A stretch of DNA of 64,000 nucleotides from Sipunculus nudus (lineage: Eukaryota; Annelida; Sipuncula; Golfingiida; Sipunculidae): assembly GCA_026874595.1 (NCBI GenBank), contig CM049319.1, positions 57,608,917-57,672,916 of the forward strand, read 5' to 3'. The position numbers and the translations under genes are program-made. Position 1 is the stretch's first letter. Each line of letters begins with the position of its first letter. A model generated the notes under the pieces. The model did no database searches. It was not told the DNA's origin and saw only the letters and a list, made by a program, of their open reading frames with translations. Shown here one piece after another: positions 22,473-34,154 of this stretch.

Positions 22473-22830
22473 GGGACCCATGGGTCACTGTGCTCAGCTG
22501 AAGTTGACCTTGAAGGTAAAAATCTTAAATAATATCAAATGGAGATAAAGTGTGAGAGGAAGAGGTAAAATAGGCCACGGTTGGTTTATATGATTGGTTC
22601 GTATTGATGAGCAAGAAATTGTTGCAAATAATATTTTGTGACCTGACCATGTTTTTCCTAATGTTAAACTGAAGCATGTGAGTAGTTTTTGAACAAATGA
22701 TAGTTCAGTAGTTTACACATTTGTTCAATTGGATCTATTTTTTTATAATATATAATAAAATATATGTATTTTTTTTATTTTATGAAATGTATACAATTGA
22801 AATATAACTAATGTCTCCAGTCCACAGATG
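22473..22830 (+). mobile_element. CAAGGG-family element, 5' part only
   Basis: Starts CAAGGGACCCATGGGTCACT after AGATAAA and continues GCTCAGCTGAAGTTGACCTT. It matches 29952-30340 and the reverse of 12300-12730, then the similarity stops near 22830 next to a G run. Truncated and non-coding. Confidence 0.7.
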
Positions 22831-23157
22831 GGACTTGGTGGTGGTTGGGGGGGGGGGGTGTTACAGTATTGTAACTCCCATTATCTCTGTATTATTATAG
22901 TGTATATACATAGGATTTTCACTTAATTCAACAATGCTTACGGGATAAAAAGTAGTTCATTCACAATTACTTAATATTTAAACAAGGCCTACAGCCCTAA
23001 TGCGAACCTGTGCATTGGGAAATATACCAGGTATAATGCTTCAATGCTTGACCATTACCCCTATGTATATGAACAATGCAGGTACTAAACATTTTGAATA
23101 AGAAACAATTACACAAACATCACTGCTGAAATTCTGGCATTGGTGCACACAACACAA

Positions 23158-24696
23158 CTAGGGACCCATGGGTCTCAACGCTCAGATGAATTGTCTATAA
23201 GGATGTTTTAAAAGAAACGTTTCACAATGACAGTCCGGTGACCTTAACCAATGACCTAATGACCAAAAATCTTAGAACTTAATATCCTTGAACTTGCAGC
23301 ATTAAGATTATTGTAACAATCTTTTAAAAAGTGACCTTGACCTCTGACCAGATAACCTCACATTCTACAGTTTTCCTCACTTTGGGCAAGTAAGCCATGT
23401 GTGAACGTCGGAAAGTTCAGGATGAAAAGTTTTACAGTGCATCCAAAATCTTTTTAAAGATGTGGCTTCTGTGACCTTCAACCTAGATCGCTGGACCCTG
23501 AAAATCAAAATGAATTTACTTATGTGGTTGTTCATTCTTAAATCAAGTTTGAAACCAGTCTGTCTATTCAAAGCAGAATTACCATCCATAAACTAATTTG
23601 TGAATGGATGGGCCCTGTGACCTTGACCTTTGACCTATGACCCAAACATTTATCAGAATCTTCCCCTAGTGGCAGGTTAGCAATATCTTGAAGATGGAAG
23701 ATTTGCGATGAAAAGTTTGGCTTCAAATGCATAAACATTCCTTTTAAAGGAAATGGGTCCTGTGACCTTGACCTTTGACCATTGGACCCCAAAATCGACA
23801 TGGATCTTACTTTAGTGATGGGCCATTTATAATTAAGTTTGAAACCAATATGTCAAACTAAACTGGAGTTATCATCTGGAAACTAATTTGAGAAAAGTTC
23901 CCCTGTGACCTTGACCTTTGACCTTGTGACCCCAAATTAATTTGCTCTCCCCATTCTGGCAAGTCAGCTAAATGCGCAAGAAGGAAAGTTTGGGATGAAA
24001 AGTTTGGCTTAAAATGCAGCCATAATCTTTTTAATTAAAAGGGCCCTTTGACCTTGACCATTGAACTCATGACCCTAAAATCATATAGGTTCTTGCTTTA
24101 GTGGTGGGCCATGTGTAAGTCAAGTTTGAAATCCATGTGCCATTCCAACCTGGAGTTATCGTCTAGAAACAAATTTGTGTGGATGGACGGATTGACAGAC
24201 AGACAGGCATACAAACAGACAGACAGACAGGGTGATTTATATAGGGCATCCACTTGTGATCAATAATCACACCAGGTTTTGGGACACTAGATGTAATCAC
24301 ATCTGATAAACTGACATGATTGTTTTTCATTTTATAGTGAATAAATAGAAAAATATTCGTTAAAATAGGAAAAAATACAGGTGGCACCACCACATTTCAG
24401 GAACTGACAAAACTAGTCATGGTCAATATACAAGGCAAGATTCATGACAAACCGTGCATTAATGATCAAGATATTGGAGGTTTTGTATCATTTGTTTACT
24501 ATTCTGGGGGTACTTTCAAGCCCCATAGCTCGAAGGAATTTCAGGTTTCCAAGGAGATTTTATTGACCTTCCTGAATTATCACTTAGATGTTTCTAGGAC
24601 CAGCTGTCACGATTTGTGCCCTGCTAAGGGACTTCCGGACGGACAACGGACAAAGCGCCATTCCTATACCTCAGTTGACTTACAGTCAGCTGAGCT
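23158..24696 (+). mobile_element. CTAGGG-type AGGTCA-array element, near full length (1.54 kb)
   Basis: The 5' end is CTAGGGACCCATGGGTCTC with GCTCAGATGA; the 3' end is GTCAGCTGAGCT followed by AAAA. Inside are CCTTGACC/TTTGACC boxes at about 145-bp spacing (near 23219, 23333, 23476, 23621, 23766, 23911, 24050), a (GACA)n run at 24193-24231, GGTGGCACCACC at 24383-24394, and a GGACGGACAACGGAC stretch near the 3' end. No coding frame. It shares both termini with the CAAGGG family. Confidence 0.75.
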
Positions 24697-27440
24697 AAAA
24701 ATTATTGTAGCTGGCACCACCAGTCTTGTATACAACGAAGCTATCAGAGATATATACATATGCCAAAGGTCAGACTGATATATCAAACCCCTCCTGAGAA
24801 ATAAGCAGGAATACACACTGTGCAAAAATTATTGAAGGTAGCACCACCAGTCTTATATACGACAAAGCTATTCGATAGGTATAAATATGCCTAATTTCAG
24901 GATGATATATCAAGTTCCTCTATAGAAATAAGCAGGCACAAAAGTTATTGTAGGTGGTGACACCTGTCTTGTGAACGAGAAAGCCATCAAAGACACATAG
25001 ACAGGTCAATATATCAGGCCAATACATCAAACTTACCTTGAGTTGACCACGCTTAGGTGAGAAAGGCAGTTGCCCCGAGTGAACTGTGACAAATTTGCTG
25101 GCTCAGGCTACTGCACTGAGTGAACTCATGACCTGCACCTGGGTAGACTGGGTGAACTTTTGACCTGTACCTGGCTGCACTGAGTGAACTCTTGACCTGT
25201 TGCCTAATTTGATACAGTTGGCAGTCTGCCAAAGCTATAAATAGATTGCCCCTGAGGGGCATGACACCCATGAGGTGATCACATGGTGTCCATGAGGGGT
25301 TCATATGTCTCCCATGAGGGGATCACATGCCTTGTGCTTGGCTGCACTGACTGAACTCTTGACCTATATCTGGCTGCACTGAATGAACTCTCGATCTATT
25401 GCCAAATCTGAAACAGTTGGCAGTTTCTTAACCTATTTAAATATACAGACACAATCTTGGCCTGTTTGAAAATCTGTTTACACATACTGGAAGATTTTTG
25501 GCTAAAATGCTTTTTTTCAAGCTGAAATATTCATAAACTTTTTATCAAAATATCTAGAAAATTAAAAGATGCAGTTCTTTCATTGTTAAAGGTCCACTAA
25601 TTATGCAAAAAATCATTCAAGTAAACTTGAACAAAGGCCACTTAAGAATAATTTTTGTGCCATGTTACAGAAGTTATAATTGAAACATTAATTTTGTAGA
25701 AGAACAGTTTTGCAGTCCTCAGTTTGAGTTAGACATAATAATGGCCGTAAGACTAACTTAAGCTTTTCTGATATGATTAAAAGAACCATGTCCTAGGATA
25801 ATTCTTTTGAAAAATTGAACGATTCAACTTGACAGTTTCATCATAAACATTTTAAGCTGAAAGAGGCTAAAATTATGAGGTTTTTGCCCATAAAAAACAG
25901 GTCAATGTAGGTGGCACTTCAAAATCTGCAACTTCAAATATGAGTCATGTGACCAACATTTGCACAATACTTGGTAATGCTAGCTTCTGTAATTTCTGAG
26001 ATAACTATGTCAGAATGCTTACATGGCCAAATGACTGTTCAAATTTGTTAAACTCCACTAAAATACACCAAATGCAAATTATTTGAACAAACATGAGAGG
26101 GCTTGCCTCATGGATCATTCTGTAAAATACTGAACAATTTGGCTGGACAGTTTACAAGAAGACTTTTAAAGGTTTTTCAGCTTTTACCCTATAAAATCTA
26201 AGTAAATGCAGATAGCAAAAAAAAAAAATAAGCTGAATCCCACAAAATTTGATATGTGACAGATTATTGCATAAAATCTTGGGATGGTAGCTCCTGCTTT
26301 TCCTGAGAAATTATGGGTTAATATACAGATGACCAATGACTCCCGTACAAAAAAAGGTCAATGGAGGTGGCGCCACCAATACCTGAATTTCATATATGAC
26401 TCATGTGACCAACACTGGCATAAAATTTGGTGATGATAGCTCCGACTGTTTCTGAGATTGTCATTTAAGTATGCTTTTTTGGACAGATGACTAGGTTCAA
26501 CTTTCTGTAATTCGGCCAAAAATCACCAAACTTGAACCATTTGAATAAACTTGAGAGAGATCGTTTAAAGATTATTTCTGTGAAATATTAAATAAATTGG
26601 CTTGACTGTTTCGGAGGAGATTTTAAAAGGTTTTTTAGCTTTTTCTCTGTAAAATCTGAGAAAATGCAGATTTTTTCAGATGGCTATTTTTTTGCATTAA
26701 ATTTCATGATGCAAGCTCCAATCGTTTTCGAAATAGCATGGGTTAACATATACCTGTGATTGTAAACATTGCCTGGCATGAGGAATATCTAAAATCATAA
26801 ATCTACATTTGTTAAAAGTTTTTAAAAAACATTCTTGTCAAAATTAACCAAAGATAACCAGAAATCTAAATGTCTGGAGGCATGATGTAATGGATGCTGA
26901 CAAACTGGTTCCAGGCTAGATGTATCTGCTTCACACAGCTAACATATATGGTAAAATGACTCAATTCAATCTTTATAATTCAGCCAAAATTCATTCTTTG
27001 GAACCATATAAGACAATTATTATCAGAATTATTCAGGGGATTATTGGTTAAACGGTTCCCGAGATATGATCTTAGATGCCAAACGTTAACGTGAATGTAG
27101 GTGGCGCCACCTGCCATAAAATCAAGAAAGCTATCTAGGATGTATACGCATGCCGAATTTAGGTGAATTAGTCAAACCACTGCAGAGATGTGAGTGATTT
27201 TAACCCAAGCAGATGAACAGATGGACACTGTGCAAACATGGTTGCAGGGGGCGCCACCTTTTTGTGTATGTTATAAAGCTATCCAAGGGCTTCATTTGTG
27301 TAAAAAAATTTTCCTGATCGGTCAAACGGTTCCCGAGATATGTGGGTTTATGTGTGGAAACAGGCGCACAAACGGACGCTGGGCAGAGAGGAAAGGTCAG
27401 AGGTCAAGGCCACTTGGTTAGGCACCAGTTCACATGTGAC
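24697..27440. repeat. Decayed repeats with recurring GGTGGCGCCACC boxes
   Basis: GGTGGCGCCACC or close variants occur near 24713, 24838, 26366, 27100 and 27248, each with similar flanks (TCAAACCACTGCAGAGAT-like phrases). At 25100-25420 a short unit around CTGCACTGAGTGAACTC is repeated, and 25250-25330 has CCCATGAGGGG repeats. No gene seen. Confidence 0.5.
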
Positions 27441-27600
27441 CCGATAATTTGTGTAAGTTTCGGAAAAATTCGTCCAGTAGTCTCAGAGGAGTTCTCCGGA
27501 AACGAACGCGGCGGCGGCGGCGGCGGCGGAACCCGGTCAAAAACATAGTATCTACAAAACTTCGTTTTGGCGGATATAATAATTTTTGTTTTGTTTTTGT
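27441..27600. repeat. GCG trinucleotide run and dispersed repeat tail
   Basis: About seven GCG/CGG units at 27508-27530, followed by TACAAAACTTCGTTTTGGCG. The latter contains the inverted repeat CAAAACGAAGTTTTG in imperfect form. It looks like a mobile element end; open frames across it are composition artefacts. Confidence 0.45.
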
Positions 27601-27912
27601 GGCCTGTTTTTTTTTCAGTTTCATTGCGTGGAGGTCAGGTAGCCCTAGCTCCAGTGCTCTCTCCCTACGCTGGACGCTGTGCCATCCGTACGCCGCAAAT
27701 GATGCAGTTATGAGAGAAGGAGCAAGTAGCACATCGCTGCATAGCCCGATTTAATCAGACTCAATATTATTAGGCCCTGCCATATATAGTAGATTGTAAT
27801 ATTGAGTCCGACCCAAACGTTGTACTTTGGTAAACCCGCGATGTTTTGGTAGGCCCTAACGGTGATCAACACTTGTTGCCACAAGTTTTCTGGCATGTTT
27901 TAAAACTAAAAG

Positions 27913-27945
27913 AAACAAGGGACCTATGGGTCACGGCGCTCAGCT
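27913..27945 (+). mobile_element. Solo 5' terminus of the CAAGGG family
   Basis: CAAGGGACCTATGGGTCACG and GCTCAGCTG, preceded by AAAGAAA. What follows does not match other copies I could compare, so it is either a different internal sequence or truncated. Confidence 0.55.
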
Positions 27946-29270
27946 GTTATATATGATAAAAAAATATGATTTAGAAATGAGGCACATGCTGGTTTTGCTG
28001 GTTTTGCTGGTAATAAGTATAAGCTGTATTATGAGTTGTTGTTGTTTAGCTTATGTATGATTTTGATAGTACCTTTGGAGACAGAGAAGAGAACTGATTA
28101 AATTTATTTTATTAACAAATGGAGTACTATTGTCACACAGATTTTGACTTGGCCATATAACTTATAAGCAGAACATATAATATAAGAGTTTAACTATTTA
28201 TTAAAAAAATAACAAATATTGTCCCAGATATAATTTTTATTAAAAATAATAAGAGAATCGTATGATTTTAAAATGAAATATACTGAAATGATTATTAAAA
28301 TAATATTAAAGAATATATTCATGAATGCATTCATGAATACATTTGGAAAGTATTTGCACTGGTATTCATATACTTTCATTTTTACTTGAATTCCCATTCT
28401 TTATGCAAGAAATTTTATAATGGAGTACATATTCATATTCGTATTTAAATAAAATTGCAAAGTATTCCCACCATGTCTGGTATTTATTCCGTTTTCACCA
28501 AACAATGGTGTTGAGAATCCAGAATGTACAAAATTCACACATTTAAATAATGATCATAAGTACCTGGTTTTATGGCTTTTATTTATATTAAAAAAAAAAT
28601 AAATGTGATATATTCATTTTGAACTAATTTCACATCAATGTACACACTAGACACAGTAGGAATCTAGATTAATATTATCAACTGCATCTTTGTCTATCAT
28701 TAATTTCCTTCATATGATCCCTAATGATTAGTAATGAATAATATTATTTACTTTTTTATTATTAAAACTGAACTGAAAAATGCCATAGGTGCCTGCATGG
28801 TGTTATTTGGAATACGTGAGATTCTATCCATCGATACAAGATTCTTATATCATCAGTAACTGCAAGTTAATTCCCTATTATTATAAACTAACAAATTCTT
28901 TTTCTATTTTTCTTTAATTTGTTATTAAAACCAATAAAAATTGATTAATTTATTGTTAATTGTTATGTTGTTGGTTAAAACCACTAGATGAGTTGGGTTG
29001 GACACCTGGATCAACTGTGGCTGGCCATAAGCTGCCTGGCTGCCCCAGTATATGCCTCGCCTCAAGCGTGCATAATTTGCTGAAAGTTCCACAAGGTCAA
29101 GATACAGGTGACTCAAGAGTGGCTGGAGAGAGCCAAAGTCTGACAGGGTCTCATAAAAACATTAATAAAAGCTACAATTTTTGGCCAATTTCTTTCAGCT
29201 TTCTAAACTAAAAAGCTGAAATCCTTATGTGTGCATGATATGAAAACTATATAAACAGAGCTCACATGAA
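27946..29270. other. AT-rich stretch, no gene
   Basis: Nothing coding was recognised. A perfect 24-bp palindrome lies at 28316-28339 (half-site TATTCATGAATG), possibly a relic of a mobile element or a chance AT-rich palindrome. Confidence 0.5.
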
Positions 29271-29274
29271 ACAA

Positions 29275-29770
29275 AAGTGAAATAGTCAAATTTGGGCAAA
29301 ATTTAAGGTACTAATTTTATATTTATACTAATAACTTATAAAATTTTAAAAATTCAGAACTAATTTTGGGTATTCAATTGAATCTTGATTAAATAATGTT
29401 ACATCCCTGACAAAAAATCTCTAGCTTCAGCAAGCCCCTTGTTAAGGGAGTAAATATATTTCTCGATTTTTTACAAAGTGCATTATGTTTGGGCCCATAA
29501 CTTAAAACAATTACACAATACTGACATCATTTCTGGCATGTGCACAGAGAATGTATAGAAAAACATGTATATTATATATGATTAAAGTCAGATCAGTGGT
29601 TTTGATATTAGGCAGTTTTGAAGTGTAACAATGGGTTTTTAATTGAAAAATGAAGTTTTTCATTAATATCTCAAAGGTATTAAGTCCTAGTGACCAAATT
29701 CTTGGCATGATAGGGGATTTTGGAGACATCTAATTGTATGCCAAATTTTACGAACTGAGAGCTTACGCTG
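29275..29770 (+). mobile_element. Old 3'-half copy of the CAAGGG family
   Basis: Diverged match to 31204-31650 (GGGCAAAATTTAAGGTACT, then CATTATGTTTGGGCCCATAA). It lacks both termini. Confidence 0.6.
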
Positions 29771-29889
29771 GGGAGCTGAGCTCTTGCAAACTGCATAACA
29801 CTAGCCTGATGTAAACAATAACGTTACATGGTGCTTGAAAACTTGAATAAAATCTACGGTTTTTGATCAACTGGTTTCAAATTTTTGGT

Positions 29890-32384
29890 GTTAACAGACA
29901 AAATGCTAACAAAAACATGCTGAGAAAATTAAATCCACAGTACTTACAGGAACAAGGGACCTATGGGTCACTGTGCTCAGCTGACGTTAACCTTGAAGGT
30001 AAAAATCTAAAATAATATCTAATGGAGATAAAGTTTAAGAGGAAGAGGTAATAAAGGCCATGGTTGGTTTATATGATTGGTTTGTATTGATGAACAAGAA
30101 ATTGTTGCAAAAAATATTTTGTGACCTGACCATGTGTTTTCTTATGTTGAAACTAAAGCATGTGAGCAGTTTGTGAACAAATGATCTGTACTATTACCAT
30201 GATCATTGGTTGGTTTTTCGATTAACTGTTGACATTTCAGTAGTTTACACATTTGTTCAATTGCATCTATTTTTTTGTATAATATATATTATTAAATATA
30301 TATGTATTTTTTTATGAAATGTATACAGTTGAAATATAGCTAATTAACAACATAAAACAGGGCAAACAAAGCCTGATCTCAAATTCTGCAGAGGCAGGAA
30401 AATAATGAACAAATGTTTGTATTAAATCCTGATTTTTTTATCACATCAATTATTTTCTAATTTAAGTTTATATTTCTATACATTTCCAATTTAACATATT
30501 TATCTGAATATAAAAGTTGATTCATAATTCTCAATTGCATTATCATAAATCTCAATCTTGTCAGATAACACCACCTCATGTTAAATCTGCAAAACAATAA
30601 ATATCTAAAAATAATACTTGATTAAGATTTCACAATTTTTAATTGTGTCTTTATTTATCCATAATGTGCTTCATATTTTATAATAATTTAAGCATACTGA
30701 TGGGTTCATTTATATTTGTTAAAATCATTTAAAAGAAAATTGATTTCTTTAAAAATGCTACATTACACAACATTGCATCTTCTGGATTACACCTTGAATT
30801 ATTTTTTCAAGGAAAGGTTTTGCATATCGGAGTGGAAACAGCATTACAATTAAGGAGATACAGTGAAAACAATAACAATTACTGCATAACACTTGGTGGG
30901 TTGGGTTTGCGGGGGGGGGATTGGGGTGGTGATATGAGAATAACTGTACACCTTTCACAGCAGGGGATCTCCCCCAGTGACTGTAACAAATCAGAAACCC
31001 TGGCATAGCTGACTTCCAGTGACCTGGAGTGGGACCCTGCATCTGTAATCAAAGCAAGTGACTACAGAAAAAAAATCAATAACTAGCTTAATTTTCAAGC
31101 TTTTATTTTCAAATTTCAGATTTAGACAAACTAAATATTTATGTTTACATGCTGTGAAAATTAAATCAATGGTGCTTACAGGAAAAAAACGTGCCATGGT
31201 CAAAGTTGGGCAAAATTTAAGGTACTGATTTTTTTTTTATGCTAATAACTTAAAAAATTTACAAAATTCAGATCTAATTTTGGGTAAACAATTGAATCTT
31301 AATTAAACATAGTTATATACTTGAGACAATAGACTCTAGTTTCAAAATTTTTCATGTTTAGTGAGTTATTATTTTTCCTGATTTTTTACAAAGTCCATTA
31401 TGTTTGGACCCATAACTTAAAGAATTTATACTTGACAGACTTAATTTCTTGCATGTCCATAGGAACTATATAGAGGAATATTTATGGTAAATATGAGGAA
31501 AAACAGATGAGTGGTTTTGATATTAGGCAGTCCTGAAGTGTGAAAATAGGATTTAAATAAAAAAATGAGGTTTTTCCTTTATTTCTCAAAGGAACGAAGT
31601 CGCAAAGACCCAGTTTTCGGCTTGGTAGGAGATCTTGGGGACATCTAACATTATGCCGAATTTTGGATTCCTAGGTCTTACGGTTTCAAAACGTGCCACA
31701 TCTACGGACGGACGGACAGACGGACGGACGACGGACAATGGACCACGACTATAGCTCAGATGAATTATAGTCAGCTGAGCTAAAAAAACGTGCCATGGTC
31801 AAAATTAGGCAAAATTTAAGGTACCAATTTTTTATTTTTGTTAATATTTTAAAAAATTTAAAAGATTTTGATCTAATTTTGGGTATACAATTTAATTTTG
31901 ATTAATTAAAGTTATATTACTTAAAAAAAAGTCCATAGCTTTAACAAGTTTTGTGTTAAGTGATCAAATATCTTTCCTGATTTTTTACAAAATGCATTAT
32001 GTTCTGGCCCATAACTTTCTTATATTATATAATACAGACATAATTTCAGGCATGTACATAGGAACTATATATAGAGGAATATTTATGGTAAATATGAGGA
32101 AAAACTGATGAGTGGTTTTGATATTAGGCAGCCCTGAAGTGTGAAAATAGGTTTTTAATGAAAAATTGTGGTTTTTCCTTAATTTCTCAAAGGAACAAAG
32201 TCGCAAAGACCCAGTTTTCGGCTTGGTAGGAGATCTTGGGGACATCTAACACTATGCCGAATTTTGGTTTCCTAGGTCTTACGGTTTCAAAACGTGCCAC
32301 ATCTACGGACGGACGGACAGACGGACGGACGACGGACAATGGACCACGACTATAGCTCAGATGACTTATAGTCAGCTGAGCTAA
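29890..32384 (+). mobile_element. Older CAAGGG-family copy interrupted by a younger copy of itself
   Basis: About 29890-29951 and 31783-32384 are the two parts of one element. The break falls at the phrase CTTACAGG followed by an A run and CGTGCC, which is intact in the younger copy near 31176. The 3' part ends GTCAGCTGAGCT at 32382 after a (GGAC)n run. Confidence 0.7.
29952..31782 (+). mobile_element. CAAGGG/GAGCT element, near full length (1.83 kb)
   Basis: Starts CAAGGGACCTATGGGTCACT with GCTCAGCTGA and ends with a hairpin of two 13-nt arms finishing GAGCT at 31781. It closely matches the reverse complement of 10860-12731 end to end. Two extra A residues at the junctions fit either element ends or a 2-bp target duplication. 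No protein encoded. Confidence 0.78.
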
Positions 32385-34150
32385 AAAGCACTCAGAGACA
32401 GCATACCTCCGCATCCTGAATCACCATATAATTTGTGTGGTACCTTTGCGTAGGAAATGTATAAATCTAAGCCGAGTGATTAGGCCAACTAGTCGAATCA
32501 AAGGTCAGTTGTCACCTCCATCCAGTTCTAGAAACCTGTGCATACGCGCCGGTCAATTTTTACCCCGTCCTTTTATGAACACTCTTGGGATCCCCGAATG
32601 ATGAAGGTCTCGCCCTCAGCAACGACAAACAGATGTCTCGCAAAAAAATGGATAAAATTATATATCGATTAAGGTAATCTCTATGTAAAAGTTTGTCATC
32701 TTGACCCTTCATAGAAATTCTAAAAATACATTCCTAACTTTTTGAGGAAATTTGCATTCGATTCGACGAATCAACTTTTCACAAAAAGCTGTTGTATTTA
32801 TAAAGGTCCTGTGACAGATATTGATGCATAACAAATTAACAATAAACTGGTGAAATATTTTGTGGTCAAAAAGCTGGCGTAGTTTTCGTCCGTGTGGACA
32901 GCTGCGGCTAAAAAACATACAAAGGACATGCCAATAAATTTAATTGATTTACCGACTCTGAGAAATAGGATATGCATGGTGAGAGCGAGCGAATATATTA
33001 TTGCCTCCGCCAGGAAGTTGCGTTCATTCCCGTTCGCGTGTGTATTTGTGTGCATGTTTGTTCATAACATAGCTCACGCAATTATTATTAATCTCATTAA
33101 ATGTTCAAAGCATTCCGGGGATGGGTTTTGATAAGTGCGCTTTGCAACAAGTGACCTATCAACGGTACCCAATCACACAGGCAACCAACTGCCTTCGGTT
33201 ACATGGTTTTAGCGTTTGTCAGCATTGCCGTGTTTAGTAACAGCTTGTAGATAAATTTATATATTCTAAATTTAGGAATGAGCGGGATATAACATCTCAC
33301 CCACATAGAGTAAGACACCGCACGTGTCACCATCTGAAGGGAAAATCACAAAGCAGTCACATGATCAATCAGGTCTGCAAAATTAATAATTGGTGAAACT
33401 GTTGCATGCACTCTTAAAATAGATCCGAGACCAAACAGTAGGAGGAAGTGGGAAGATTAGGATCGCTTGACAGAATTATTGTGGTGAAACACGCGTGTTG
33501 TACCGGACACGAACATCTTCATAATACCATTTTACGCTTTCACAGATCTTGGATACAACCGTTTCAAGAATTGTTGAAGAAGTAAATGCAAGATGATAGT
33601 GCAGCGACACTTATTATGGTCACTCCAACATTCTGCTGAAGAATTACCTGGGTGAATTGGGGACAAACCTTCATTGCATACTGACATAAGAATTATTAGT
33701 GCCCAGTGATCGAGAATCACAAGCTGTTCACATTTACTGACCACTCAGGTGGGTCAGTCACTATATAGCAAATGTCAGGCCAAATATGATTAAATCCGTC
33801 ACTGACAGAAGGGGCTATCCGTATGCACAACAGTCCTTAATTATGTGCTGGAGGCGACGACGCAAGCATTTCGGATTTGTCAAAGGCAGTTCGGCAGTTT
33901 TCGGTGTTAACCTCCACGCAAATTAAAAACATAAAAAAAATCAACCAAAATGATGTGTAAATTTATCTTAATATCGGCGAGGTCACTACGGGAACAGTTA
34001 CCTTTATATTGAGGTACTGCAGTGTCAAACGCAACGCGGTTTCAGAGAATATTGAGGACAAAAGTGGACTAACTCCCGTTCTAGTATTAGAAGATTATGT
34101 ACAACCCTGCAAGTCTTCGGGTCGAAATAACTGCAGGCAATCAGATCCAA
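32385..34150. other. Intergenic stretch, no gene recognised
   Basis: More CpG than the surroundings, but no exon with a recognisable domain. About 33000-33130 (TTCCCGTTCGCGTGTGTATT) resembles 57380-57500, indicating a dispersed repeat. Confidence 0.45.
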
Positions 34151-34154
34151 CGAA

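Noticed and set aside
24419-24778. 119-codon open frame on the plus strand
   Set aside because: It lies within the 3' part of the AGGTCA-type element and extends past its terminus; the homologous copy at 48350-48660 does not keep the frame.
27430-27754. Overlapping open frames of about 100 codons on both strands with Arg-rich runs
   Set aside because: The Arg runs come from the GCG trinucleotide tract; the surroundings look like a mobile element tail.
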